From contig NZ_JACSWB010000244.1 of NCBI RefSeq assembly GCF_016888135.1, positions 1 to 64,000 of the forward strand: a stretch of DNA of 64,000 nt, written 5' to 3'. The position numbers and the translations under genes are program-made. Of the stretch, positions 51,841-60,166 are shown in pieces (position 1 is the first letter of the stretch; each line of letters begins with the position of its first letter). The notes under the pieces are model-generated. The model did not search any database. It saw only the letters and a list, made by a program, of their open reading frames with translations, and had not been told where the DNA came from. This stretch comes from Leptolyngbya sp. CCY15150. Lineage in GTDB: Bacteria; Cyanobacteriota; Cyanobacteriia; RECH01.

Positions 51841-53412
51841 CTAAGCCTGCACCAACTGCCGCGTTTTTTGAACCATCGGTGCTGACAACGCTTCTTCTAA
51901 GGCTGCACAGCCTAAGCGTTGCTCTAAGAGCGCCATCACCTCTCGACCAAAATCGTTGGGGTTACGCTGCCAAGCCTGTAGGCAAACCTCCCCAAAGAAA
52001 GACCCCAAGGGCTCCGGGTTCCACAATAGCTTCTTGGCAGTCCAAGGCATCATGCTCATTGGATTATAGCCCGGCTTAAGAATGTCATTTTTGAACGCAT
52101 ACTCTTCTAGGTGAGTGTGGGGCTGCAGCCCAATGAAGAAGATGGCGGGTTCGACCTTATCGGCCCCAAAAATACGCTCTAGCTCGCGATGGTAGGCAAT
52201 GGTTTGCCGGATGGTGTCAAAGGTTTCATCGATGACATTGAAGGAATAGTTGACCGAGACCACATCGTTGAAGCCAGCAGCCTTCAAGTCTCGACAGTTT
52301 TCGAGCACCGTGCGCAGATTGTAGCCCATGCGCATCTTGCGCACCAGTTCTTGAGAGCCGCTGGTGATGCCAATCTCGAAGTAGTTCATTCCGGTTTTCA
52401 CCATCAGATCACAGAGCTGTGGCGTGAGATTATCCGCTCGGATATAGGCAGCCCAGTGAATATCCGTCATGCCGGAGTCTACAACCTTTTGCAGAAGCTC
52501 GATCGCATCGTCGATATATTTGCGGGCCGGGATAAACTGAGCGTCGGTAAACCAAAAATTGCGAATGCCCCGGTCATAGAGCTGGCGCATCTCCGCCACC
52601 ACCTCATCGGCGGGATTGATGCGCACCTGCTTGCCTTCCACCACGGTATATACGCAGTAGCAGCAGTTGTGGGGACAGCCCCGCTTCGTCTGGACGCCGA
52701 CGTAGAAATCCTGCTCCTGCAAGTAATAGTCAAACTCGGGCCAGATGTGACCGATGTAGTCGTAGTTGCAGGCAGTTTTTTCAATGGGCGTGGGCCATTC
52801 GTGGATCATGCGATCGCGGGGTTGGGTTTCGCCCGCCACATAGCAGCGCTCGCCGGCTATATCTTGGCCGCGCAGCAACTTTTCTAGGAGCGTTTCTCCC
52901 TCACCGACGGAAATAATCGTTCCCTTGGGCAGCTTGGTGCCCAGTTGTTCGTAGAAGACACTCACGGCACCGCCGCCCACCACCGATCGCGCCTGAGGAT
53001 TGTGGCGCTGGGCCTGCCGCAATCCCCGTTGAATCAAGCCGGTGTTGCGCCATAGCTCTTGGTAGTAGGCCGTAGTCACCTTGAGGCCGCCCATGGCACC
53101 GCGCAGGCGAGTCAGAGGATTTTTGGCGTAATAAAACTCAAAGGCGTGCTGCAGGGGGTTGCCGCCCCGCCCGCCCACCGGGGCATAGATTTGAATATCT
53201 CGCCAAGAGAAAACCAGCAGCGAGGGCTGAAACTCGTCGATGCAGGCATCAAGGGCGGTGGAGAAGTCCAGCGGAGGAACCGTTCCTAGATCAAAAATGC
53301 GTTGTTCAATAGCCGGAAATTGTTTATGGACATGATCTGCCAAGTAAACAACACCGATGGGAAAAATAGGATTGCAAGGAAGGCGAACGTATAAAATGCG
53401 CTCTTGCGTCAT
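51841..53412 (-). CDS. Radical SAM protein with B12-binding-like N-terminal domain
   Basis: A 523-residue radical SAM enzyme. The iron-sulfur cluster motif is C-x3-C-x2-C in RGCPHNCCYCVY, followed by family elements WFTDAQFI, YFEIGITSGSQELVRKMR and FNVIDETFDT. The N-terminal ~200 residues have the B12-binding-like Rossmann topology (RILYVRLPCNPIFPIGVVYL; SLLVFSWRDIQ; SVVGGGAVSVF; ISVGEGETLL) but lack the DxHxxG cobalamin ligand, so cobalamin may be bound differently or not at all. The reaction is unknown; this type occurs in photosynthetic bacteria next to tetrapyrrole or hopanoid enzymes, but nothing here decides. ATG 53412 is preferred over 53532 because GAGGAT precedes it and the extra N-terminal residues look non-conserved. 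Confidence 0.85.
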   Translation of the reverse strand: MTQERILYVRLPCNPIFPIGVVYLADHVHKQFPAIEQRIFDLGTVPPLDFSTALDACIDEFQPSLLVFSWRDIQIYAPVGGRGGNPLQHAFEFYYAKNPLTRLRGAMGGLKVTTAYYQELWRNTGLIQRGLRQAQRHNPQARSVVGGGAVSVFYEQLGTKLPKGTIISVGEGETLLEKLLRGQDIAGERCYVAGETQPRDRMIHEWPTPIEKTACNYDYIGHIWPEFDYYLQEQDFYVGVQTKRGCPHNCCYCVYTVVEGKQVRINPADEVVAEMRQLYDRGIRNFWFTDAQFIPARKYIDDAIELLQKVVDSGMTDIHWAAYIRADNLTPQLCDLMVKTGMNYFEIGITSGSQELVRKMRMGYNLRTVLENCRDLKAAGFNDVVSVNYSFNVIDETFDTIRQTIAYHRELERIFGADKVEPAIFFIGLQPHTHLEEYAFKNDILKPGYNPMSMMPWTAKKLLWNPEPLGSFFGEVCLQAWQRNPNDFGREVMALLEQRLGCAALEEALSAPMVQKTRQLVQA

Positions 53413-53578
53413 GGCTTTAACGAGGGTATCCTCAGTTTTTTCATATAACTTTACGATACCACTGCCCTCTAGATGCTGCACGGCTTCCTCTGAATCGTTT
53501 GGATGGACTCCGGTCAATGGTGCTGGTGGCACACTTCAGGGCGACTCGGGAACCAATGCCGTGGGATTGAGCGATCGC

Positions 53579-53621
53579 TTTTTGGGTAAAAGTCTTGCTG
53601 GATAGGGCTTTTACCCAAAAA
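53579..53621. other. Perfect 14-bp inverted repeat between PadR and radical SAM genes
   Basis: TTTTTGGGTAAAAG (53579-53592) and its complement (53608-53621) around a 15-base spacer. Because the T-run is on the 5' arm and the A-run on the 3' arm, it is not a classic terminator on either strand. It lies about 170-210 bases upstream of the radical SAM start and just after the padR stop, so it could be an operator or an RNA-stabilising hairpin. Confidence 0.6.
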
Positions 53622-53643
53622 ACTGGCTCGTTAGAACGTTGGA

Positions 53644-54021
53644 TTAAGACATCGATGTTCCTTGCCGAGATGGACGGGATGATCGGCCAATATAGCCTTG
53701 CCAGAGCTGGGCTAACTCCTGAGCCTGCGATCGCCACTTGGGGGACACTTGATACATCCGTCGAGGCCGTCCTCGCCCCTTCATTTTTTGCCAATAGCCC
53801 GTGATCGCTGCTTCGTCTTCGAGGAACTTAATGGCACTGTAGAGCACCGTATCGGAGAGCCGATAGTTGGGATGCTCATGTTGGAGTTGCCGAATCAGTT
53901 CTGTGCCATAGGAGTCATGCTGAATCAGCACATCTAAGACATAGCAAATGGCTAGTTCTTTGTTGAGGTAAAACGGCGGTGGATTGCTAAAAAACTCGTA
54001 TACATCGTCAAACGTGGTCAT
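53644..54021 (-). CDS. PadR-family transcriptional regulator
   Basis: A 125-residue winged-helix regulator: CYVLDVLIQHDSYGTELIRQ, a recognition helix (RLSDTVLYSAIKFLEDE), and the wing with GRGRPRRMYQVSPKWRSQ are the PadR signature. There is only a short C-terminal dimerisation helix, as in the small class of PadR proteins. It resembles the cyanobacterial PadR group that includes the clock-related Pex protein, but I cannot tell orthology from sequence alone. It reads toward the radical SAM operon with a 231-base gap containing the inverted repeat at 53579-53621, so it may regulate that operon and itself. Confidence 0.88.
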   Translation of the reverse strand: MTTFDDVYEFFSNPPPFYLNKELAICYVLDVLIQHDSYGTELIRQLQHEHPNYRLSDTVLYSAIKFLEDEAAITGYWQKMKGRGRPRRMYQVSPKWRSQAQELAQLWQGYIGRSSRPSRQGTSMS

Positions 54022-55318
54022 GGAAGTTATAGGTCGAAGGTCAAGTTAGACGCGATCGCCTCAAGGACAAATCACGCCAGGGGCAACATGATTGCATAGG
54101 GGGTTATGAGCAGGATCTAGGTGAAATGTAGTGCGGTGAGATGCACCATGAAAGAGCAGCAGGGCAGTTTTTCCTAGGAAAGTAAGGGGCGTACTCTCGT
54201 TAGGATGACGGGTTCACTAAGCGCCGTGAAGAATATCCAGATCAATCCGTCGCTTGCGTCAGGAGCTTTGATGCAAGGCGATAGGAGGAATTCTCTGGAA
54301 TGAATGCCGCTGTACGAGTATCCCGCCAACCGCTACTGCACATCGCAGATCAGGCGTTAGGGGGGACAAGGTTGGGAACACGTTGCTTTGGGGGTGATGC
54401 GACAAGATCGTTCCACTGATCTAACCTGAATCCTTAGGGTTGGTGAGAGTTCCCCATCGGTGCAACATTGATCACACCTAAAACCCTAGGGTGACGGAAC
54501 GACAGATGTCACGGACAGGGCAGTCCCCATAGATAGTCCCGACGATCAACAACCGTAGGACTGTCGTCTAACTACGTAGAACATTCAGTTAGACGCAGAC
54601 CGTGAAACTACGATCTAGGGAAAAGCATCACCCCGTCGAAGCAGAGATTTTATGGGTTGGAGTAACTCTAGCGACACAAGCAGCAAGGCGAAAACAAGAT
54701 GGGGACATCATGACTTACCGTACAGGAGAAGTCCCCCTAAGAGTATTTCACAGAATCTAGCATCCACGGCTGATTGTCTTTCACCCTCGTGACATGTACT
54801 CGTCAAAGTCTGGCTCGTTGCTGGAGCAGCTATGGAAGGATGAGCGATCGCCCCGTGGCTCACTTAAAATGCTCCACAGCTATGGGACGTAGATCTAAAC
54901 ATTCAGGAACTCATGACGTGGATCCAAAGCATGGTCAATGTGGAGGATGTCCACACGTTCACCATCCTGCTTGTGGGAGCATGGGACATGCTTATGGATG
55001 CAGTAACTACCTTTGAAGTGACAATTTTGATAGGTTACAGGCGCACCTGTGCAAACCTTAGACAACTTTTGGACTAGTAGCCACAGCAAACTTACGCAAT
55101 TGGGCAATGATCGATAGGGCTCTGGAATCTAGGGGAATGATCACCGCCAACTCAGGGTTATTACGGATGAATCAGGCGCTTATGGCGTAAAAAAACGGCT
55201 CTTTTTTGGTGATGGCTTGAACTCGTCTGAGGTTGGGCATTGTCAGGTGAATCATCATCCAAGCAGATCTACGGAGCTCGATTGTTCATGGGGTCGGGCG
55301 ATCGCTTAGATCCTCCAT
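54022..55318. other. 1.3-kb stretch without recognised genes
   Basis: The longest gene-poor stretch in the window. HIP1 octamers are rare here and stop codons are frequent in all frames. Visible structures include a perfect 8-bp inverted repeat GTCTAACT/AGTTAGAC (54566-54594), GGGGAC/GTCCCC (54701-54736) and AAAAAA/TTTTTT around 55190-55207. Two 70-80-codon frames overlap at 54774-55107 on opposite strands; neither shows a family. It may be a decayed gene, a non-coding RNA locus, or an old mobile-element footprint. Confidence 0.5.
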
Positions 55319-57079
55319 TCAACGGCATTCAAAAGGTTGGTACCGATAGCCATCGACGGAGGCAGCATCCTGTATGGGCAGACAGGTTTGATCGTCTAGC
55401 ACCGCCTCTAGTCGGCGAGGGGGAACCGTCTGCATGTTGATCAGCCAAAGCTGTAGGGGGCGGGGGCGATCGCTCAAGACATCATCCAATCGGTTGGCGG
55501 CATCAATAGGTTGTTGCTGGTGGGCCAAGAGAAACTGGGGAGCTGGGCGTCCCGTTGCGGAAACAGGATAGCGCTCTTGGATGTCCCAGGCGATGGCCAT
55601 CAGGCGGCCGGTTTGGCCGTGGGTGCGGTGGGCGATCGCCACCAGGGTTTCTGGGGCTGGCGCTTGGGCTGGCACTTGGGCATAAATGGCATCTACCACG
55701 CGATCGGGACGATGGGTCTTTTGGTAGCCCAAATTGGTAACCACGGTCAGGCTACCCAGCAGTGCGGCCATGAGCATCATCAGGGCAGGACGCGACAGAC
55801 CCCATCGCGTCACCGGGCGATCGCTCTGTTCCACCCAGATGGCGATCGCCACCAGCACGGCGGGAAAGTAGACGAAGTTGTAGCGGAAGGCGCTGGTGAG
55901 ATCCATGCCTAGACCGTAGGTGATGCCTAGGAAGATCAGGACGGCGATCGCCACCAGTAAGACGAACGCTTGTCCCGAGGATGGGGGATGCGCTGGGGTG
56001 GCTGTTCCCCGTCCCTGTACGAGTCCCGACCGACTCGACCCGAGCAGCCAAATCGTCCAGATGGTCAAGCCAACGAGACCCAGGGCAGACCCGATCACCA
56101 CGGCGGTGGAAGCGGCTTGAATGGGCAATAGGTAGAGCATGGTGATCCAGCCAGCGATCGCTTGCCCTAGGGGATCTAGCCAGCCGAGTCCTGAGCGATC
56201 GCCTTGGTAGATCCAGCGGGTGAGTTCACTATCGTGGGCTCCCAACAGCCACGGCAGCCATACGGCACCGCCCGCCGCTGTGCCAACTATAGCCGCCAAA
56301 ATGCGCCATAAAGCAGATCTCTGTAGGTTAGAGCGCCAGGCGATCGCTACTATCAGGAGGGCGATCGCTTCTGCCAGTAGGGTGAGCGTGAAGAAATAGT
56401 GGGTGGCGATGCCGAGGGTGTTGACGCTGATCCAGGCGGCGACCTCTGGGATGGTGAACCGGTGTTGACCCTGAAGCGATCGCACGGCCTGTAGCCAAAG
56501 GGCTAGGGAGGCAAGAATCCACAGAATCGGCAGCGTATAGTGGCGAGCTTCTTGGGAGAGGTAGACCGCGAAGGGTGAGAGGGTCATCAAGCCAGCGGCA
56601 AAATGGGCGACCCGTTGGGAACGGCTGGCCATCCAAGCTAGGCTATAGGTGGCGGGAATGGCCAATACTCCGAATAGGACAGACAGCGATCGCACCCCGA
56701 CCACCAGCGTAGACTGACCGCCCAACCCAGTCCACAGACGCAGCCATAGGTGGGTGAGGACAAAATAGAGGGGCGGATGGTTGCTTTCGCTGAGCAGGTT
56801 GGTGATCACCTGGGAAGCGGAGTTGGGGGGCTGCTGCACCGGCGCTAGCAGGGCGTCGAGGGAGATGACTTGGTTGAGGGGGACGGTCTGAAAGCTATGC
56901 CCTAGGCTAAAGACCAAGGTGGCAAACTCATCCGTCCACAGGGGTTTGTCGGCTAAGCCCCAGAGGCGTAATCCAGTGCCCACAAGCATCCATAGCAGAA
57001 GTCCAATCCAGGCTGCTGGCGATCTACCTCGTGGCGGCACATGGTTCATGGGAGTTGCGCTGAACGAATCGCCCATCAC
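55319..57079 (-). CDS. Membrane glycosyltransferase, GT39/PMT-ArnT-like (GT-C fold)
   Basis: A 586-residue polytopic membrane protein, about eleven to thirteen hydrophobic segments starting at residue 23. The acidic pair after the first helix (KPLWTDEFATLVFSLGHSFQ) is the catalytic loop of GT-C enzymes that use polyprenyl-phosphate sugars; HPPLYFVLTHLWLRLW after it is also typical. The C-terminal ~110 residues are soluble (PETLVAIAHRTHGQTGRLMA), with two Cys near the end. The donor and acceptor are unknown: lipid, protein or cell-wall glycan are all possible. No other polysaccharide genes are adjacent. Start ATG at 57079 or the second Met; both precede the first helix. Confidence 0.82.
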   Translation of the reverse strand: MMGDSFSATPMNHVPPRGRSPAAWIGLLLWMLVGTGLRLWGLADKPLWTDEFATLVFSLGHSFQTVPLNQVISLDALLAPVQQPPNSASQVITNLLSESNHPPLYFVLTHLWLRLWTGLGGQSTLVVGVRSLSVLFGVLAIPATYSLAWMASRSQRVAHFAAGLMTLSPFAVYLSQEARHYTLPILWILASLALWLQAVRSLQGQHRFTIPEVAAWISVNTLGIATHYFFTLTLLAEAIALLIVAIAWRSNLQRSALWRILAAIVGTAAGGAVWLPWLLGAHDSELTRWIYQGDRSGLGWLDPLGQAIAGWITMLYLLPIQAASTAVVIGSALGLVGLTIWTIWLLGSSRSGLVQGRGTATPAHPPSSGQAFVLLVAIAVLIFLGITYGLGMDLTSAFRYNFVYFPAVLVAIAIWVEQSDRPVTRWGLSRPALMMLMAALLGSLTVVTNLGYQKTHRPDRVVDAIYAQVPAQAPAPETLVAIAHRTHGQTGRLMAIAWDIQERYPVSATGRPAPQFLLAHQQQPIDAANRLDDVLSDRPRPLQLWLINMQTVPPRRLEAVLDDQTCLPIQDAASVDGYRYQPFECR

Positions 57080-57226
57080 TTTATCAGGAAGCGGTCTCAG
57101 TCCGTGATCTTAGTCAGGAGTAGGATTGCGTTAGGCGAAGCCGTAACGCATTTCAAGCCTCACTCACGTTGCATCCAAGACCATGGATACTAGATGCATG
57201 GTGAGACGCATGGAAGGATGGGAACA

Positions 57227-57919
57227 ATGGCCGAGCTGATGCCGCCAGAAGCAGATTGGCTGCCCGCCTTGACGGGGAAATCCGTGCGCCAAGCAGGGAA
57301 GCAGTTCATTCAAGATGACCAAGCGCGATCGCTCCCGAGTGTGAGCACTATTTTGAATGCCACTAAGCCACCGGAGGCCCGCGCTGCTCTGGCCCAATGG
57401 CGATCGCGTCTAGGACACGATGCCGCCACCAAGGTGACGATGACGGCCAGCCGCTGGGGTAGCCAAACCCATAAGTACTTACGACAATTTTTGCAAGGTG
57501 AAGTAGTTACCTGTCCCGATACGGTGCAGCCCTACTGGCAGAGTTTGCAGGCGGTGCTGGCCGATTTAGACGCCGTGCGTTTGGTAGAAAGCCCTGTTTT
57601 TCACTACGACTTGGGTTACGCCGGCCGGGTCGATTGCGTGGTTAGCTACCAAGGCACGCCCTGCCTATGTGATTGGAAAACTGCCGATGTGCCCAAGCGG
57701 TCGAGCGATCGCCTCTATGATCAGCCCCTCCAGCTTGCTGCCTACTGTGGGGCCGTGAACCATTGCTATGGCGATCGCCTGCACCTGCGCCATGCTCTAC
57801 TGGTCGTGGCTCTGCCCGATCAGCCTGCGGAGGTGTTTTGGTTTGGCCCCGACCAGCTTCGAGAGTATTGGCATCAATGGTGCGATCGCCTGGGCCAGTA
57901 TGATCGCCGCTATCGCTAA
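57227..57919 (+). CDS. PD-(D/E)XK nuclease-superfamily protein (RecB/Cas4-like exonuclease)
   Basis: About 230 residues with the RecB-like nuclease core: SRWGSQTHKYLRQFLQGE (first helix with conserved His), GYAGRVDCVVSYQGTPCLCD (Asp of the PD motif), DWKTADVPKRS (D-x-K of the active site), then DQPLQLAAYCGAVNHCYG (the QxxxY helix). All expected catalytic residues are present, so activity on DNA ends is likely. There is no helicase or iron-sulfur Cys cluster as in Cas4 or AddB, so it is a stand-alone nuclease. ATG 57227 is preferred (GGAAGGA eight bases upstream); earlier ATGs at 57194 and 57218 have poor ribosome sites. It is convergent with the slipin gene. Confidence 0.85.
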   Translation: MAELMPPEADWLPALTGKSVRQAGKQFIQDDQARSLPSVSTILNATKPPEARAALAQWRSRLGHDAATKVTMTASRWGSQTHKYLRQFLQGEVVTCPDTVQPYWQSLQAVLADLDAVRLVESPVFHYDLGYAGRVDCVVSYQGTPCLCDWKTADVPKRSSDRLYDQPLQLAAYCGAVNHCYGDRLHLRHALLVVALPDQPAEVFWFGPDQLREYWHQWCDRLGQYDRRYR

Positions 57920-58003
57920 GATTCTGCTCTGATCCTAGGGATAGTGGGTGACCCTCGGCGTTGATCAGCACAGCGCTATGGTTGCATGACGCCATACCTG
58001 ACA

Positions 58004-58032
58004 ATCCCCCGGATCTGAAGGACTCGGGGGAT
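58004..58032. terminator. Hairpin between convergent genes
   Basis: ATCCCCCG (58004-58011) and CGGGGGAT (58025-58032), a perfect 8-bp GC-rich stem with a 13-base loop between the nuclease (plus) and slipin (minus) stops. There is no strong T-run on either side. Confidence 0.5.
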
Positions 58033-58087
58033 AGAAGAGCGTCTCGGATGGTTGCCAGGACAATGGCATTCGTTCACCATCAAATCC

Positions 58088-59068
58088 CTAGCGATTGGGA
58101 GGCATGGGAACTTGGGGCATGCCGTCGCCAATAATCGATCGCATCCCTTCCACGGTGGCGGGAATGCTTTGGGGATCCATGAACATCACCTTGCTGCTAT
58201 CGCTTTCGCCAATCTTGGTGCCCATTTCAATATATTGTTGAGCCATCAGATATTGCAGCGACTCCCGAGCATTGGGATCAGATTGGAGGATGTTGGAAAT
58301 AATTTTCATGGCCTCGGCGGTGGCTTGAGCCTTGAGCACCTGTTCTTGGCGCACGGCTTGGGCCCGCAGGACGATGCTCTTCTGCTGAGCTTCTGCATCT
58401 AGAATCACCGCTTTTTGATCCGCCTCGGCTGCGAGTAACTGCGAATCGGCCCGACCTCGGGCCGAGTTCACCGCAGCTTCCCGCTCCCCTTCCGAGGTGA
58501 GGATGGCGGCCCGTTTGCGGCGCTCGGCGGTCATTTGCATTTCCATGGATTCCTGCACGGCCTTGGAGGGCATGATGTCGCGCAGTTCTACCCGCGTCAC
58601 CTTGACGCCCCAGGGGTCGGTGGACGTATCTAGCTCTCGCAGGAGCGATTCGTTGACTTCTGAGCGAGCTGTAAACGTTTCATCCAGTTCTAGCCTGCCC
58701 ATTTCTGAGCGAATTTGGGTGAGTACCAGGTTCACCATGGCTGCCTGCAGGTTTTCCACCTTATAGTAGGCTCGCTCTAGATCCATAATTCGCCAATAGA
58801 CCACGGCATCCACGGAGATGGACACGTTATCACGGGTAATACATTGCTGGGCAGGAATATCCAGCACTTTTTCCCGAATGGTTTCTTGATAGACCACCCG
58901 TTCGATAAAGGGCACCATGAAGTTCATGCCGGGCTTCAGCTTTTTGTTGTTGTATTTCCCTAGCATTTCCACAAGGGCTTCATTTCCTTGGTTGATGATT
59001 TTGACGGAGTTCGCTAGGGTAATCGAGCCGCCAAAGGCAATCACAATCAGAAACATTAATGGATTCAT
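58088..59068 (-). CDS. Slipin/stomatin-type SPFH-domain protein (QmcA-like)
   Basis: A 326-residue membrane scaffold protein: one N-terminal membrane segment (about 2-20), SPFH/band-7 domain (about 20-190: [40 protein letters not shown]-like; [20 protein letters not shown]), then a long charged alpha-helical part ([40 protein letters not shown]) and the C-terminal oligomerisation segment. Such proteins form ring-shaped or microdomain assemblies in the membrane and are commonly encoded with an NfeD-type partner, as here: the NfeD-like gene lies 51 bases upstream on the same strand. Confidence 0.93.
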   Translation of the reverse strand: MNPLMFLIVIAFGGSITLANSVKIINQGNEALVEMLGKYNNKKLKPGMNFMVPFIERVVYQETIREKVLDIPAQQCITRDNVSISVDAVVYWRIMDLERAYYKVENLQAAMVNLVLTQIRSEMGRLELDETFTARSEVNESLLRELDTSTDPWGVKVTRVELRDIMPSKAVQESMEMQMTAERRKRAAILTSEGEREAAVNSARGRADSQLLAAEADQKAVILDAEAQQKSIVLRAQAVRQEQVLKAQATAEAMKIISNILQSDPNARESLQYLMAQQYIEMGTKIGESDSSKVMFMDPQSIPATVEGMRSIIGDGMPQVPMPPNR

Positions 59069-59119
59069 GGGATCAGTCTCCTAAGTAGCGAAGGGTCGTT
59101 GAAACAACAGGCTTGGCTA

Positions 59120-59557
59120 TCAACGGGGATGAATGGAGGTTTCCGGCATCACCAGCAGGGTATTGCCCCGCCGCCCCACCACGTACACCAGTTGGTTGGG
59201 AGCGATCGCCACGTCATCTTCGCAGCGGGCGGGCCAAGAGTTGCCTTCGTAGAGCACCCGGCCGGTTTCGCCGGGCAGAATCTCCGTTAAGGTTTTGGCA
59301 TCGGTGGCATCTTCCAGCACTCTGGCGCTTTGGGGTGGCATAAATCGCCGTAACATCAGCGTTGCAACGACGGATAGCACCAGCCACAGCACAATTTGAA
59401 TGGAAACCTGAGGCACCACCAGGGCCACGATCGCCACAATGATGGCGCTCACGCCCAGGGTGAACTCGGTAAAGCCGGTGGGGATTGTAAATTCCATGAC
59501 GCATAGGATGACGCCAGCAATCAGCCAAATTAGCGGAGGTTCCATAGAGACCATCAA
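59120..59557 (-). CDS. NfeD-like membrane protein
   Basis: A 145-residue protein of the short NfeD family: three membrane segments in the first ~75 residues (IWLIAGVILCVMEFTIPTGF; LGVSAIIVAIVALVVPQV; IVLWLVLSVVATLMLRRF) and a C-terminal soluble OB-fold (GETGRVLYEGNSWPARCEDD; VYVVGRRGNTLLVMP). Short NfeD proteins pair with slipins, and the next gene downstream is exactly that, so the two probably form one membrane complex. It lacks the protease domain of long NfeD proteins. Confidence 0.9.
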   Translation of the reverse strand: MMVSMEPPLIWLIAGVILCVMEFTIPTGFTEFTLGVSAIIVAIVALVVPQVSIQIVLWLVLSVVATLMLRRFMPPQSARVLEDATDAKTLTEILPGETGRVLYEGNSWPARCEDDVAIAPNQLVYVVGRRGNTLLVMPETSIHPR

Positions 59558-60166
59558 TTCATCATCAAATCATCGTCAAAAGAAGCGTCAATTAAAGCTG
59601 TTGGATCACAACGATCGATGTCCGCAGGGAAGCGATCGCTTGAGGGTTAACTACGCGCTCAATCGTAGGTGTTCCTTATAACCACATAACCACGTTGGCT
59701 AGCTTGGTTTCTTGGAGGTTTGGCTGATGCAAGTCCTGATCATGGGCCGTGACGGCTGATGGGACTACAGTGGTCATTTCTGCAAAGATTTGCCAAAATT
59801 TGCGAAACCCTGGATGGATGCCTTTCTCTAGTAAGCTGCTGGTGGAGCTGGATCAGATGTCGAGCAGATCGGACGTCGAGCAGATCGGTGGCGTTGGGGC
59901 GGGCAATGCGGAGTCTTGAACTCTGGCAGCAGGTCTGCCATGGCGTCTGGGTGTCACCCCTAGCTACCTAGACTCAATCTAGCTCACCTCTGGGGCGATC
60001 GCGGTCAGCGAGTTGTGTATCTTTAGATTGAGGTGAGTCAGAGCTGCGCTTGGGCTTGAGCCCTTGATCAATCGGATGGCATCACGATCGAGGTAGAGCG
60101 CTAGACTGCTAAGTAGGAAGCCCTGTTGATTATAGTCATCTTACATTGTTCGCCGGTTGAGCCACC
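59558..60166. other. Intergenic region between divergent NfeD and PP2C genes
   Basis: 609 bases with no credible gene. A 16-bp unit (GTCGAGCAGATCGGAC-like) is tandemly duplicated near 59858-59890. TTGATT and TATAGT around 60126-60138, about 30 bases before the PP2C start, are a possible promoter fragment but spaced poorly. Confidence 0.4.

Noticed and set aside
54774-55016. 80-codon plus-strand frame with Cys/His cluster
   Set aside because: Mirror of the minus-strand frame; no support beyond length.
54895-55107. 70-codon minus-strand frame with several Cys and His (CIHKHVPC...)
   Set aside because: It looked metal-binding at first, but an overlapping frame on the other strand is equally long, there is no ribosome site, and I recognise no family.
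54000-55318. rnpB, tmRNA or tRNA gene in the gene-free stretch
   Set aside because: No RNase P core, tmRNA ends or tRNA T-loop (GGTTCGA-type) with matching acceptor stem was found on reading both strands.
59759-59971. 70-codon frame between NfeD and PP2C genes
   Set aside because: No ribosome site or family pattern, and it contains a short tandem repeat.
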